41,556 nt of DNA. Source: CAYVKY01 sp964452115 (lineage in GTDB: Bacteria > Bacteroidota > Ignavibacteria > Tepidaquicellales > Tepidaquicellaceae). The translations under genes and the position numbers were made by a program. The notes under the pieces are model-generated. The model did not search any database, was not told the DNA's origin, and saw nothing but the letters and a program-made list of their open reading frames with translations. The DNA lies in assembly GCA_964452115.1 (NCBI GenBank), contig CAYVKY010000003.1:1-41556 (forward strand), given 5' to 3'. Below are positions 16,925 to 25,594 of the stretch, in pieces. Position 1 is the first letter of the stretch; every line of letters starts with the position of its first letter.

Positions 16925-17788
16925 GTGAAACTAATAAAGGAAATTCAGGCGCTCCAGTTAATATCTGACTTCCATAAAGCAGATTATAAAAAAATCGGAC
17001 TCGTTCCGACAATGGGATTTCTGCACGAAGGGCATCTCTCACTGATTTCAAAAGCCAGGCAGGAATGCGACATCGTGATAGTAAGCATTTTTGTCAACCC
17101 GATACAGTTTTTACCGGGAGAAGACTTCAGTGATTATCCGCGCGACTTTGTCAGCGACTATCACAGCTGCAGGATAGCGGGCGCGGATTACCTTTTTTAT
17201 CCGGATGCGGAACAAATGTATCCCGACGGATTTCTGACAGAAGTGAAGGTGAAAACCCTGAGCGACAGACTTGAAGGAACTTTCAGACCGGGACACTTCT
17301 GCGGTGTGACTACCGTAGTTCAGAAATTGATAAACATTGCAAAGCCTGATATTATTTATTTCGGACAGAAGGACGTTCAGCAGGCAGCAATTATTAAGAA
17401 AATGATGAAAGACCTGAATATTGACATTGAAGTTCAGGTCTGCGAAACGATGCGTGAAGAAAGCGGACTGGCAATGAGTTCAAGAAATATTTATCTGACG
17501 GACGAAGAAAAATCCGAAGCGGTAAACCTTTATAAAACTCTGAGCGAAGGAAAAAAACTAATACTCGATGAAAATTGGACGGATATGAATGCATTGAAAC
17601 AAAACCTGGAAACGTATCTGAAAAGCAATGCACCAAATATCAGGCTTCAGTATATAGCAATCACCGATATGGAAGTGATGCACGATATTGAAAACCTGAA
17701 TAATTACAAAGGAGATGTGATTATCTCGCTTGCTGCATTTATCGGCAAAACGAGACTGATAGATAATATTATTTTTAATTATAACTAA
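16925..17788 (+). CDS. panC: Pantothenate synthetase
   Basis: 287-residue ligase that condenses pantoate and beta-alanine with ATP, the last step of vitamin B5 synthesis. The nucleotidyltransferase motif is PTMGFLHEGHLSL (28-40) with His34 and His37. FVNPIQF, EGTFRPGHFCGV, YFGQKDVQQ and SGLAMSSRNIYL complete the family set. The start is GTG at 16925. The next gene supplies its beta-alanine substrate; panB and panE are not in this window. Confidence 0.96.
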   Translation: MKLIKEIQALQLISDFHKADYKKIGLVPTMGFLHEGHLSLISKARQECDIVIVSIFVNPIQFLPGEDFSDYPRDFVSDYHSCRIAGADYLFYPDAEQMYPDGFLTEVKVKTLSDRLEGTFRPGHFCGVTTVVQKLINIAKPDIIYFGQKDVQQAAIIKKMMKDLNIDIEVQVCETMREESGLAMSSRNIYLTDEEKSEAVNLYKTLSEGKKLILDENWTDMNALKQNLETYLKSNAPNIRLQYIAITDMEVMHDIENLNNYKGDVIISLAAFIGKTRLIDNIIFNYN

Positions 17789-17806
17789 ATATATCAATAC
17801 CCGAAT

Positions 17807-18175
17807 ATGACAAGGAAAATGTGTAAATCGAAAATACACAGAGCAACGGTGACGCAGGCAGAACTATACTATGAAGGTTCCCTTACGCTGGATGTTTCAC
17901 TGATGGAATCTGCGGATATGCTGCCGTATGAAATGATACAGGTGGTGAACGTAAACAACGGAGAAAGATTTGAAACATATCTGATTCCGGGGGAGAGAGA
18001 TAGCGGAGTGGTGTGCCTGAACGGGCCTGCTGCAAGGCTTGGCTGCGTCGGTGATGAAATCATTATCATCACTTATGCGGAATACAGTGAAGAAGAGATT
18101 AAAACCTACAAGCCGAAATTTGTGTTTGTTAACAAAGAAAACAAGATAGTAAAAATTTCCAACAAGAAAGGATAA
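17807..18175 (+). CDS. panD: Aspartate 1-decarboxylase (proenzyme)
   Basis: 122-residue pyruvoyl enzyme that makes beta-alanine from aspartate for PanC. Self-cleavage should occur between Gly24 and Ser25 (YYEGSLTLD), with Ser25 becoming the pyruvoyl group; Lys9 and the NGPAAR stretch are conserved. Length is typical. It is 18 bases after panC, which explains the pairing. The 7-base gap to the next gene suggests continued co-transcription. Confidence 0.95.
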   Translation: MTRKMCKSKIHRATVTQAELYYEGSLTLDVSLMESADMLPYEMIQVVNVNNGERFETYLIPGERDSGVVCLNGPAARLGCVGDEIIIITYAEYSEEEIKTYKPKFVFVNKENKIVKISNKKG

Positions 18176-18182
18176 ACAACTT

Positions 18183-18935
18183 TTGATATCGACAATTATT
18201 CTTGCAGCCGGCAAAGGCAAGAGAATGAAAAATCCTGACAGGCCAAAAGTTTTATTCGAACTTAATAATAAACCTTTGATTGAGTTCGTGATTGACCTTG
18301 CGTTGTCTCTGGATTCGAGCCTTATAATTCCGGTTGTCGGAAACCACAAACAGAAAGTAATAGACTTTATTAAACATAAATACAAAGACAGCATATCCAA
18401 AATCAGATTTGCACATCAGGATGAGCAGCTGGGCACAGGTCACGCTGTAAATATGACGCGTGAATTCCTTGAAGAATTCACGGGCGATGTGCTTATTTTG
18501 TCTGGCGATGTGCCGCTGCTGAATAAAAAAACCGTTGACAGATTTATAAAGTACCATAAAGAGCACGGCTTCGATGCAAGCCTGCTGTCTGCGATATTTG
18601 ATAATCCGTCGGGATACGGCAGAATTATACGGGATAAAATCGGCGTGTTTATTGACATTCGCGAGGATAAAGATGCTTCAGATGAGGAAAAAAAGATTAA
18701 GGAAATCAACAGCGGAATATATATTATCAACTGCAAATATCTTTTTGAAGGAATCAAAACGCTTAAGAGCGATAACGCGCAGCAGGAATATTACCTTACT
18801 GATGTATTCAGATATTTTAAAGAAAAAGGTCTTAAAATCGGCGCACTGCCGGTTGATGACAATATTCAGATTGTCGGCGTGAATACGGTGGAGCAGCTTG
18901 CGGAACTTGAATCAAAAATAAACGGAAAAAAATGA
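18183..18935 (+). CDS. GlmU-type nucleotidyltransferase lacking the acetyltransferase domain
   Basis: 250 residues covering only the GlmU N-terminal fold. The sugar-nucleotide signature LAAGKGKRM (with PKVLFEL following) opens the protein. GTGHA and LSGDVPLL fit UDP-GlcNAc pyrophosphorylases, and a NSGIY motif follows. E. coli GlmU is about 456 residues; the left-handed beta-helix acetyltransferase half is absent. The start is TTG (MISTIILAAG), with no in-frame ATG upstream. It overlaps glmM by 4 bases (ATGA), so the pair make UDP-GlcNAc or a related nucleotide sugar from GlcN-6-P. The missing acetyltransferase step must be provided elsewhere. Confidence 0.86.
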   Translation: MISTIILAAGKGKRMKNPDRPKVLFELNNKPLIEFVIDLALSLDSSLIIPVVGNHKQKVIDFIKHKYKDSISKIRFAHQDEQLGTGHAVNMTREFLEEFTGDVLILSGDVPLLNKKTVDRFIKYHKEHGFDASLLSAIFDNPSGYGRIIRDKIGVFIDIREDKDASDEEKKIKEINSGIYIINCKYLFEGIKTLKSDNAQQEYYLTDVFRYFKEKGLKIGALPVDDNIQIVGVNTVEQLAELESKINGKK

Positions 18936-20281
18936 AAAAAGGAAACAATAAAATTATAGCTTCGGTATCGGGCGTGAGAGGCATTATTGGCGATAATCTT
19001 ACTCCTGATGTTGTGGTAAAATTTACATCGGCATTTGCAGCATATTGCGAAAAAACTTCGGAGTCAAGAACGATTGTTGTCGGATATGACGGACGTGTGT
19101 TCGGAAATTATTTGTACGATTTGGTTAACTCCACACTTTCGATGTGCGGTTATATGGTGATTTCAATGGGTGTTGTTCCCACGCCTACAGTGCAGATTGC
19201 AGCGGAGGATATGAAGGCGGCAGGCGGTATTTCCATTACAGCATCGCATAATCCGCAGATATGGAACGGATTGAAGTTTCTGAAAGCAAATGGAACATTT
19301 CTCGACAAAGATGAAATGGAAGAGGTGAAAAAAATCTATGCGCGCGGGAAATTTAAATACAACGATGTTTATAATCTTATTCAGGGAGATGAAAGCGATA
19401 TCTGGCTTGATTATCATATTGCCAAAGCACTTGCAAATAAAAATAATAACATTGATGTAATTCTTTCTAAAAAATTCAAGGTTGTAGTTGATGCGGTGAA
19501 TGCAGCCGGTTCTGTGATTGTGCCGCATCTGCTGAAGAAACTCGGCTGCAAAGTAATTGAACTTTACTGCGACGGAAAGGGCGTGTTTCCTCATACTCCC
19601 GAACCCCTTCCTGAAAATCTTACAATGCTTTCGGAAGCTGTTAAAAAGAATAAAGCAGATTTAGGAATAGCTGTAGATCCAGATTCAGACAGACTTGTGC
19701 TGATTACGGATACAGGCGAGCCGTTTATTGAAGAGAACACAATTGTTATGTGCGTGCAGCAGGTTTTAAAACATTCGAAAGCGAAAAAGAAATCAGTAAC
19801 CGTGAACCTGTCCACGACGCGGGCAGTTGATGACATTGCAAAAAAGTACGGAGCAAAAGTTTTCCGTTCTCCCGTCGGAGAAATAAATGTTGTAAAGGAA
19901 ATGCAGAAAAACAAATCAATAATCGGCGGTGAAGGCAGCGGAGGAGTGATTCTGCCGCCCGTGTCCGGCGGACATTTCGGAAGGGATGCAATATTCGGAA
20001 TCAGACTTGTGCTGCAGGAACTAGCTGAATCAGGAATGAAACTCAGTGAATACAAAAAAACATTACCTCAGTATGTAATAGAAAAAAGCAAAATTGAAAA
20101 CGTGAAAAATCCGAAAGCATATCTGGAGGAAATAGTTAAGAAAAGCAAAAATGAAAAATGCAAAGTGACGACGGCAGACGGCGTAAAGCTTGATTATAAA
20201 GATTACTGGCTCCATTACAGAAGTTCAAACACTGAACCTGTAATACGCATAATCAAAGAAACGAAAGTAAAATCAGAATGA
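18932..20281 (+). CDS. glmM: Phosphoglucosamine mutase (alpha-D-phosphohexomutase superfamily)
   Basis: 449 residues. The phosphoserine is Ser105 in TASHNP (103-108), the metal loop is DPDSDR (249-254), the sugar-binding loop has GGEGSGG, and the phosphate-binding loop is RSSNTEP near the C-terminus. The opening SGVRGIIGDNLTP resembles Bacteroidota GlmM. It converts GlcN-6-P to GlcN-1-P for cell-wall and LPS precursors. Phosphomannomutase or phosphoglucomutase activity cannot be excluded from sequence alone, but the ATGA overlap with the GlmU-like gene favours GlmM. It overlaps hutI by 4 bases at its own end. Confidence 0.88.
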   Translation: MKKGNNKIIASVSGVRGIIGDNLTPDVVVKFTSAFAAYCEKTSESRTIVVGYDGRVFGNYLYDLVNSTLSMCGYMVISMGVVPTPTVQIAAEDMKAAGGISITASHNPQIWNGLKFLKANGTFLDKDEMEEVKKIYARGKFKYNDVYNLIQGDESDIWLDYHIAKALANKNNNIDVILSKKFKVVVDAVNAAGSVIVPHLLKKLGCKVIELYCDGKGVFPHTPEPLPENLTMLSEAVKKNKADLGIAVDPDSDRLVLITDTGEPFIEENTIVMCVQQVLKHSKAKKKSVTVNLSTTRAVDDIAKKYGAKVFRSPVGEINVVKEMQKNKSIIGGEGSGGVILPPVSGGHFGRDAIFGIRLVLQELAESGMKLSEYKKTLPQYVIEKSKIENVKNPKAYLEEIVKKSKNEKCKVTTADGVKLDYKDYWLHYRSSNTEPVIRIIKETKVKSE

Positions 20282-21540
20282 GCATACTGCTGAAAAATAT
20301 CGGGCAGCTGGTCACCTGCAAAGGCGATAATTCAAAACCGAAATCGGGCAAGGCACAGAGCGATATCGGACTTGTGAAAAACGGATTTGTGTTAATTGAT
20401 AATGACAAAATAGAATTTACAGGCGGTGAGAAAGAGTTTAAAGAATTTTCAAAGTCTGTAAATATTGATAAAGAAATTGACTGCACCGGTAAAGTGGTGA
20501 TGCCGGGAATAATTGATTCGCATACGCATTTTGTGTTTGCTGGTTCGAGAGCTGATGAATATGAAATGAGAATAAAAGGCAGCACTTATGAAGAGATTGC
20601 AGCCGCCGGCGGCGGAATATCGTGCACGGTGAATGCAGTAAGGGAAGCATCTGCGGATAAACTCACACTCGAAGCAAAACGAAGGCTGAACAATTTTTTC
20701 AGAACGGGAACGCTTACTATAGAAGGAAAATCGGGATACGGACTTGATACAGAAAATGAAATGAAGATTCTGGATGTGATGTGCAGGTTGAATGAAAGCA
20801 ATGAGCATTCGATTGATATACTACCGACATTTCTTGGCGCACATTCGGTTCCGAAAGGAATGCCGAAGAGCGATTACATCGAACTGATATGCAATGAAAT
20901 GATTCCGCGCATAAAGTCATTCGGCGGAAAGGTAAAATTTATAGATGTATTCTGCGAAGAAAATTATTTTACACCTGAAGAAACAAGCAGGATATTAACC
21001 GAAGGCGAAAAGATTAATCTTGTGCCGAGAATACACACAGACCAGTTCCATTCAATCGGCGGTGTGGATACGGCAATTAAACATAATGCTGCAAGCATAG
21101 ACCATCTTGAAGTATTTAACGATAACAGTATAAAAAAACTAAAGGACAGCGGAAAAAACATAATAGCGACGGTGCTTCCGGGAGTATCGTATTTTCTCGA
21201 TATTCCGTATGCACCTGCGCGAAAGCTTATTGACAGCGGGATTCCGCTTGCAATTGCAACTGACTTCAATCCCGGCAGCTGCATGACGCAGAATATGCGC
21301 GTGATATTTTCGCTGGCATCAATACATCTTAAATTGTCTGCGGAGGAGATAATAAATGCGGTAACTTTTAATGCCGCATATTCATTGAAAATTCAGGACA
21401 GGTGCGGCAGTCTGGAAAAAGGCAAACAGGCTGATGTGCTTGTCTATGATTACAAAAATTATAAAGATTTATTTTATAATTTCGGAATGAATGATTTAAC
21501 TCACATAATAAAAAAAGGAAAATTAACACCATTCAATTAG
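20278..21540 (+). CDS. hutI: Imidazolonepropionase
   Basis: 420-residue amidohydrolase-superfamily enzyme that opens 4-imidazolone-5-propionate in histidine degradation. Zinc ligands His82 and His84 lie in DSHTHFVFAGSR, and the downstream markers GGGISCTV, HTDQFHS and TDFNPGS fit HutI. The start overlaps the glmM stop by 4 bases. No hutH, hutU or formiminoglutamate enzyme lies nearby, so its place in a cell-wall/cofactor operon is unusual for this pathway. Confidence 0.93.
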   Translation: MSILLKNIGQLVTCKGDNSKPKSGKAQSDIGLVKNGFVLIDNDKIEFTGGEKEFKEFSKSVNIDKEIDCTGKVVMPGIIDSHTHFVFAGSRADEYEMRIKGSTYEEIAAAGGGISCTVNAVREASADKLTLEAKRRLNNFFRTGTLTIEGKSGYGLDTENEMKILDVMCRLNESNEHSIDILPTFLGAHSVPKGMPKSDYIELICNEMIPRIKSFGGKVKFIDVFCEENYFTPEETSRILTEGEKINLVPRIHTDQFHSIGGVDTAIKHNAASIDHLEVFNDNSIKKLKDSGKNIIATVLPGVSYFLDIPYAPARKLIDSGIPLAIATDFNPGSCMTQNMRVIFSLASIHLKLSAEEIINAVTFNAAYSLKIQDRCGSLEKGKQADVLVYDYKNYKDLFYNFGMNDLTHIIKKGKLTPFN

Positions 21541-21541
21541 T

Positions 21542-22774
21542 ATGGAAAGAATGATGATAACCGAACTTGATGCTTACAAGCAGGAACTGAAAAAAATGCT
21601 TGAAAGCAGGCTTTCAGGTAAACTGGATTCAGCGGATATTGACTTCACTCTCAATGCTATGGGGCATTTTGTAGAAGGGCTGATAAGGGTGATGCGCGAA
21701 GGCAAGTCTGTTCATGAAAAATTTTTCTCGGATATTATTCTGAATTCTCCTGATGCAATTGTAGGTTATGACAAAAATCAGGAAATATTTCTGTGGAATA
21801 ACGGAGCGATAAATCTCTTCGGATATTCGAAAGAAGAAATTCTCGGAAAGCATTTCAGCATTATGATACCGGAAAATATCAGAAAAAAAGAACTTGAATA
21901 TTACAAGGAAAAATTTGACAAGACAGGATCTTTTACAAACTATGAAACCGTAAGATGTACTAAGAGCGGCGAGATGAAAAATGTATCTATTTCGAGTTAT
22001 AAAATTCTGAGCGAGAACAATGAGTTTATCGGTAATGTATCAATCATAAGGGATTTCACTCTTGAAAAGAGCCTTGAAAAAGAACTGAGGAATAAAGAAA
22101 ATCTTGCGTTGATAGGAACGGTTGTTTCAACGATTGCGCACAATCTTTCCAATCCTTTAAATATTATATCGGGTAATGCCGACTATCTGCTTCTTGACAG
22201 AAAAGAAAGCGACGAAGGTTACGAAGAGCTTCAGGTTATCGTACAGGAAACGACACGCATCACCAAATCAATCAGGCAGATATTAAACTTTTCAAAGCCT
22301 GTGATACTTACGAAAGAAAAATGCAATATAAATGACCTTATTAAAGGCATTATGAGCAGTGCACAGTATTTTGTGAATGACGGGAAAAAGGAAGTGGCTT
22401 TTAAATCAGTTATGGAAAACGAGCTTGATGAAATTCTGATTGACAAGGACCAGATAAGAGATGTACTGAACAATATTATTAACAATGCCGTACAGGCGAT
22501 TAAGGGAAAAGGAACTGTAAAAGTTCAGACTTCAAAAGTGAATGAAAGAAATAAAGATTATGTTCTTATCAGAATTGATGATAACGGCAGCGGCATAAAA
22601 AAAGAGGATATGAAAAATATTTTTGTGCCGTTTTTCTCAACAAAGGAATTCGGGAAAGGCACCGGGCTCGGACTTGCATTTTCAGACAGGGTGGTACGGG
22701 AGCACAACGGCTATATCAGAGTCAAATCCGAAACGGGGAAGGGAACTTCATTTCTGATTTACCTGCCGGTTTGA
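21542..22774 (+). CDS. Soluble PAS-domain sensor histidine kinase
   Basis: 410 residues with no membrane segment or signal peptide, so it senses a cytoplasmic signal. A helical N-terminus (1-60) precedes one PAS domain (about 60-175, ILNSPDAIVGYD). The dimerisation helix carries His200 in STIAHNLSNPLN. The ATPase part has the N-box (about 309-317), DDNGSGI (346-352) and GKGTGLGLAFS (371-381). Residues of the catalytic core look intact. The gene begins 1 base after hutI and is the last gene of the long plus-strand run, before a strong terminator. The only response-regulator-like protein nearby is PorX, about 6.6 kb upstream in the same run; a pairing is speculative. Confidence 0.92.
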   Translation: MERMMITELDAYKQELKKMLESRLSGKLDSADIDFTLNAMGHFVEGLIRVMREGKSVHEKFFSDIILNSPDAIVGYDKNQEIFLWNNGAINLFGYSKEEILGKHFSIMIPENIRKKELEYYKEKFDKTGSFTNYETVRCTKSGEMKNVSISSYKILSENNEFIGNVSIIRDFTLEKSLEKELRNKENLALIGTVVSTIAHNLSNPLNIISGNADYLLLDRKESDEGYEELQVIVQETTRITKSIRQILNFSKPVILTKEKCNINDLIKGIMSSAQYFVNDGKKEVAFKSVMENELDEILIDKDQIRDVLNNIINNAVQAIKGKGTVKVQTSKVNERNKDYVLIRIDDNGSGIKKEDMKNIFVPFFSTKEFGKGTGLGLAFSDRVVREHNGYIRVKSETGKGTSFLIYLPV

Positions 22775-22800
22775 AAATTTTATAAATTTCTGAAATAAAA

Positions 22801-22829
22801 AAAGGCTGATGAAAACTTCATCAGCCTTT
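22801..22829. terminator. Bidirectional hairpin terminator between converging genes
   Basis: A perfect 13-bp stem, AAAGGCTGATGAA (22801-22813) with TTCATCAGCCTTT (22817-22829), has a 3-base loop. It is flanked by A tracts on the left and TTT on the right, so it can stop transcription from both the histidine-kinase operon and the minus-strand arylsulfotransferase-like gene. Confidence 0.93.
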
Positions 22830-22866
22830 TCACTTTGAAATAAAAAAGTTACTATATTAAGTTTTG

Positions 22867-24597
22867 TTATTTTAATAAAATCATTTTCTGTGTAAGCATC
22901 ACATTGCCTGCCCGGAGCATATAGAAATAAATTCCACTTGAAAACTTTTCCGCATTCCAGTTTACCTCATAGATTCCCTTCGGATAAAAGCCTGATGCTA
23001 TTTCGTCAACCATTCTTCCTGTTATATCGAAAATTCTTAAAGATACATTTCCGTTATCGGGAATCTGAAATTTAATTGTCGTGACGGGATTAAACGGATT
23101 CGGATAATTCTGATAAAGTGCATAACTTTTTGCAATTTCCGTGGGATTTATTACAGGAGTCATTATGTCATTCCACGAGTATCTGTATGCCCTGTAACTC
23201 ATTTGACCGGCGGGCAGATCCAGTTCATATAAAATTTGTCCTGTAGAATCAACCTCAGTTAATGTAGTTGATGCAGAACCCCAGCCTATCATTGTGTTAC
23301 CGTTAGGAAGCCTCTGTGCATTACCCATTGCAAAAGCAGAAATAGACGGATTATGGCGGTATTCCCAGGTCTTCGTGCACGTTTTGTTTAATTCATCCAG
23401 ATTATATTCAACTGCTCTTGAGAAAGGAGGTGTATGATAATTGCCATTATCAAACATAATTATATGACCGTTAGCAAGCCTCCTGATAGCGTGCTGGTGT
23501 GAAAATTGCAGCGTGTCGTTTGTAAAAATAAATTGATTATTTTTTCCGCCGAGCCTCCAGATGATATTTCCGGTTTGTGTATTTATTTTTGTAATTTCGT
23601 CAAGATGCCTGCTGCTTATCATAATATTATTATCGTTATCAATTTCGATTGCATTTCCGTGAACGTAATCTATTGATATTAAAGCCAGATTTTCGTGTGT
23701 TGCGTCGGTGATTTGAAAATGATCCCAGCTCCTCCATTGAAATACAACATTTTTATTCTTATCTACGTGCTGAACCACAAGCCCTGTTACGACTGCATTT
23801 GTATATCCGCCGGGAACAATCTTGCTCATATCAACATATTCATTGTCATAGCACAAAAGCCAGGCGCTGCCGTCTTCCATGAGACGGAATTCGTGAAGGT
23901 CTGTTGAATAACCGTTTCCGCAGAAAAAAGTATCTGTGATATTGTAATTGGAATCCAAGCAGAGATATCCGTGCAGCGATTCTTCATAATACGAAAGCAA
24001 ATTAACTCTGTCCTGTTTTTTAAAATCATATCCGCGGTAAGGCAGTTCTCGGGAAAATACGGCATTTCCTGAATTGCCGAGTATCATCAGAAAGCTCGGC
24101 GTAGTGCTGGAATTATTGAAATTTGAAATAAATATTTCACCGGGAGAAGTATTACCGTTATCAGTAATAACCAGCGGGGGAAGTGTATCATTCAGTGGAG
24201 TGGAATTGCTTTCAAAATTAGACGGAAAATCCGATACCTTGATTTTATCAAGTCCGGCCGAGCTGTTTCTTACTAAAAAATAAAAAGAAAGCGGATAGCC
24301 AGAAATTGTTACACTCACAGAGTCGCCAAGTGTAAAAGGGGAATCGGGAATAAATAAAACTTTTGTGTTGTTTTCAACAGATTTCATAATACCTGTATGA
24401 AATCCGCTGTGCGATCCGGTTACTGAAAATGAGACGTTCTGAGGATTGACTGAAGATGTGTAACCGATTATTATATTCGTTTTCTCGTTATTAAGTCCTG
24501 AATTTGGAACGGGTGAAACATAACATACTGTCTGTGTGTACGCTGAGCTCAACAATGCGAAAAGAATAACATTGAGTATGAATAATTTTATTTTCAT
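22867..24597 (-). CDS. Secreted arylsulfotransferase-like protein with C-terminal T9SS sorting domain
   Basis: 576 residues. An N-terminal signal peptide (1 to about 21) is followed by an Ig-like leader (about 25-112), an arylsulfotransferase-type beta-propeller (about 155-465) and a T9SS type A sorting domain (about 490-576, starting at NYPNPFNP and ending near QKMILLK). Candidate catalytic residues are His313 (VHGNA), Arg330 and His331 (SSRHLDE) and His369 (SHQHA), with RLPNGNTMIGWG as a repeat-type strand. Family members transfer sulfate between phenolic compounds; other proteins with this fold have unknown chemistry, so enzymatic activity is inferred. The gene is monocistronic. Confidence 0.85.
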   Translation of the reverse strand: MKIKLFILNVILFALLSSAYTQTVCYVSPVPNSGLNNEKTNIIIGYTSSVNPQNVSFSVTGSHSGFHTGIMKSVENNTKVLFIPDSPFTLGDSVSVTISGYPLSFYFLVRNSSAGLDKIKVSDFPSNFESNSTPLNDTLPPLVITDNGNTSPGEIFISNFNNSSTTPSFLMILGNSGNAVFSRELPYRGYDFKKQDRVNLLSYYEESLHGYLCLDSNYNITDTFFCGNGYSTDLHEFRLMEDGSAWLLCYDNEYVDMSKIVPGGYTNAVVTGLVVQHVDKNKNVVFQWRSWDHFQITDATHENLALISIDYVHGNAIEIDNDNNIMISSRHLDEITKINTQTGNIIWRLGGKNNQFIFTNDTLQFSHQHAIRRLANGHIIMFDNGNYHTPPFSRAVEYNLDELNKTCTKTWEYRHNPSISAFAMGNAQRLPNGNTMIGWGSASTTLTEVDSTGQILYELDLPAGQMSYRAYRYSWNDIMTPVINPTEIAKSYALYQNYPNPFNPVTTIKFQIPDNGNVSLRIFDITGRMVDEIASGFYPKGIYEVNWNAEKFSSGIYFYMLRAGNVMLTQKMILLK

Positions 24598-24694
24598 AAG
24601 AACTATTTAATAATAGCAATTAAAAGTGTATAAAAATAATAGTTTTTATTTTTATTCGCCTTAATAGCCTGTAAAAATATGTAACAAATTGTAA

Positions 24695-25591
24695 TTACTT
24701 CCAGAAGAGTATAAATATTCCGGCAACATTGATAAGTGCCCCCGCATAAGAACGGAATGTGAGCCGCTCTTTGAAATAATATTTTGAAATAATTAACTGA
24801 ATGATTGGAACCGTTCCCATAATCGTTGATGCTACGGCGATTGATGTCTGCGTAACCGACACCAGCATCAAAACCATACCAATATAAGCGCTCAGGACAG
24901 TTGCGATAAAAACATTATTGAAGATTTTTTTGTCGTTTTGAAAAACTACTTTCGGTTTAACCGATTTTACTTTGATTAAAAAAAACGGCAGCAGAACAAG
25001 TGCGGCAGGAAATATTCTGATTGCTGTTGCGGTGATGCTGTTAACCCGCCCTTCGTCATAAGCAAAACGTGCAAGTATTATACCTCCGCCCTGACCGAGT
25101 GTGTATAGGAAAGCATACATCAGACCTTTGTTCAGTTCGTGTGAATTTTTTGCATTCCCTGTGTTTTCTTCTTTTTTCAATACAACAATCATCACGCCTG
25201 AAAGTGCTATTATCATTCCTGTAACATTTATAAATGAAATTCTTTCCGTAAGAAAAAAATATGCCATAATGGCTGAAATAGCCGGTGACAGAGAAGTGAC
25301 AAGGGTTCCGATTCTCGGACTTAAAAATTCAAGAGACTTGAAGAAAAGCGCATCGCCTACCGACAATCCGATTATGCCGCTCATCATCAACAAAATCCAT
25401 TGCCTGAGCGAAATTGTTTCCCAGATATTGAAAATTAAAATTGTAGGAATTAGAAGTAACAAAGATATAAGCAAGCGCAGAAAGTTCACGCTCAGTGAAC
25501 CTATCCTGTTAATTGCATTCGCAAAAAAATATGAACTCACTGCCCAGAGTATTGCTGTTATTAACGCTGATATTTCTCCAATGAACGGCAT
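24695..25591 (-). CDS. EamA/DMT-family transporter
   Basis: 298 residues with about ten hydrophobic segments in two EamA repeats, the pattern of drug/metabolite exporters such as RhaT or YdcZ relatives. N-terminal AILWAVSSYF and the mid-protein AYFFLTERIS are characteristic. The second repeat runs from about residue 155, opening around YTLGQGGGIILA. Substrate unknown. It is 3 bases from the end of the upstream MFS gene, so the two are probably translated from one minus-strand message. Confidence 0.9.
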   Translation of the reverse strand: MPFIGEISALITAILWAVSSYFFANAINRIGSLSVNFLRLLISLLLLIPTILIFNIWETISLRQWILLMMSGIIGLSVGDALFFKSLEFLSPRIGTLVTSLSPAISAIMAYFFLTERISFINVTGMIIALSGVMIVVLKKEENTGNAKNSHELNKGLMYAFLYTLGQGGGIILARFAYDEGRVNSITATAIRIFPAALVLLPFFLIKVKSVKPKVVFQNDKKIFNNVFIATVLSAYIGMVLMLVSVTQTSIAVASTIMGTVPIIQLIISKYYFKERLTFRSYAGALINVAGIFILFWK

Positions 25592-25594
25592 AAA

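Noticed and set aside
19591..20055. 154-residue open frame antisense to glmM
   Set aside because: Lies inside a complete, well-conserved glmM, with no start signal or domain.
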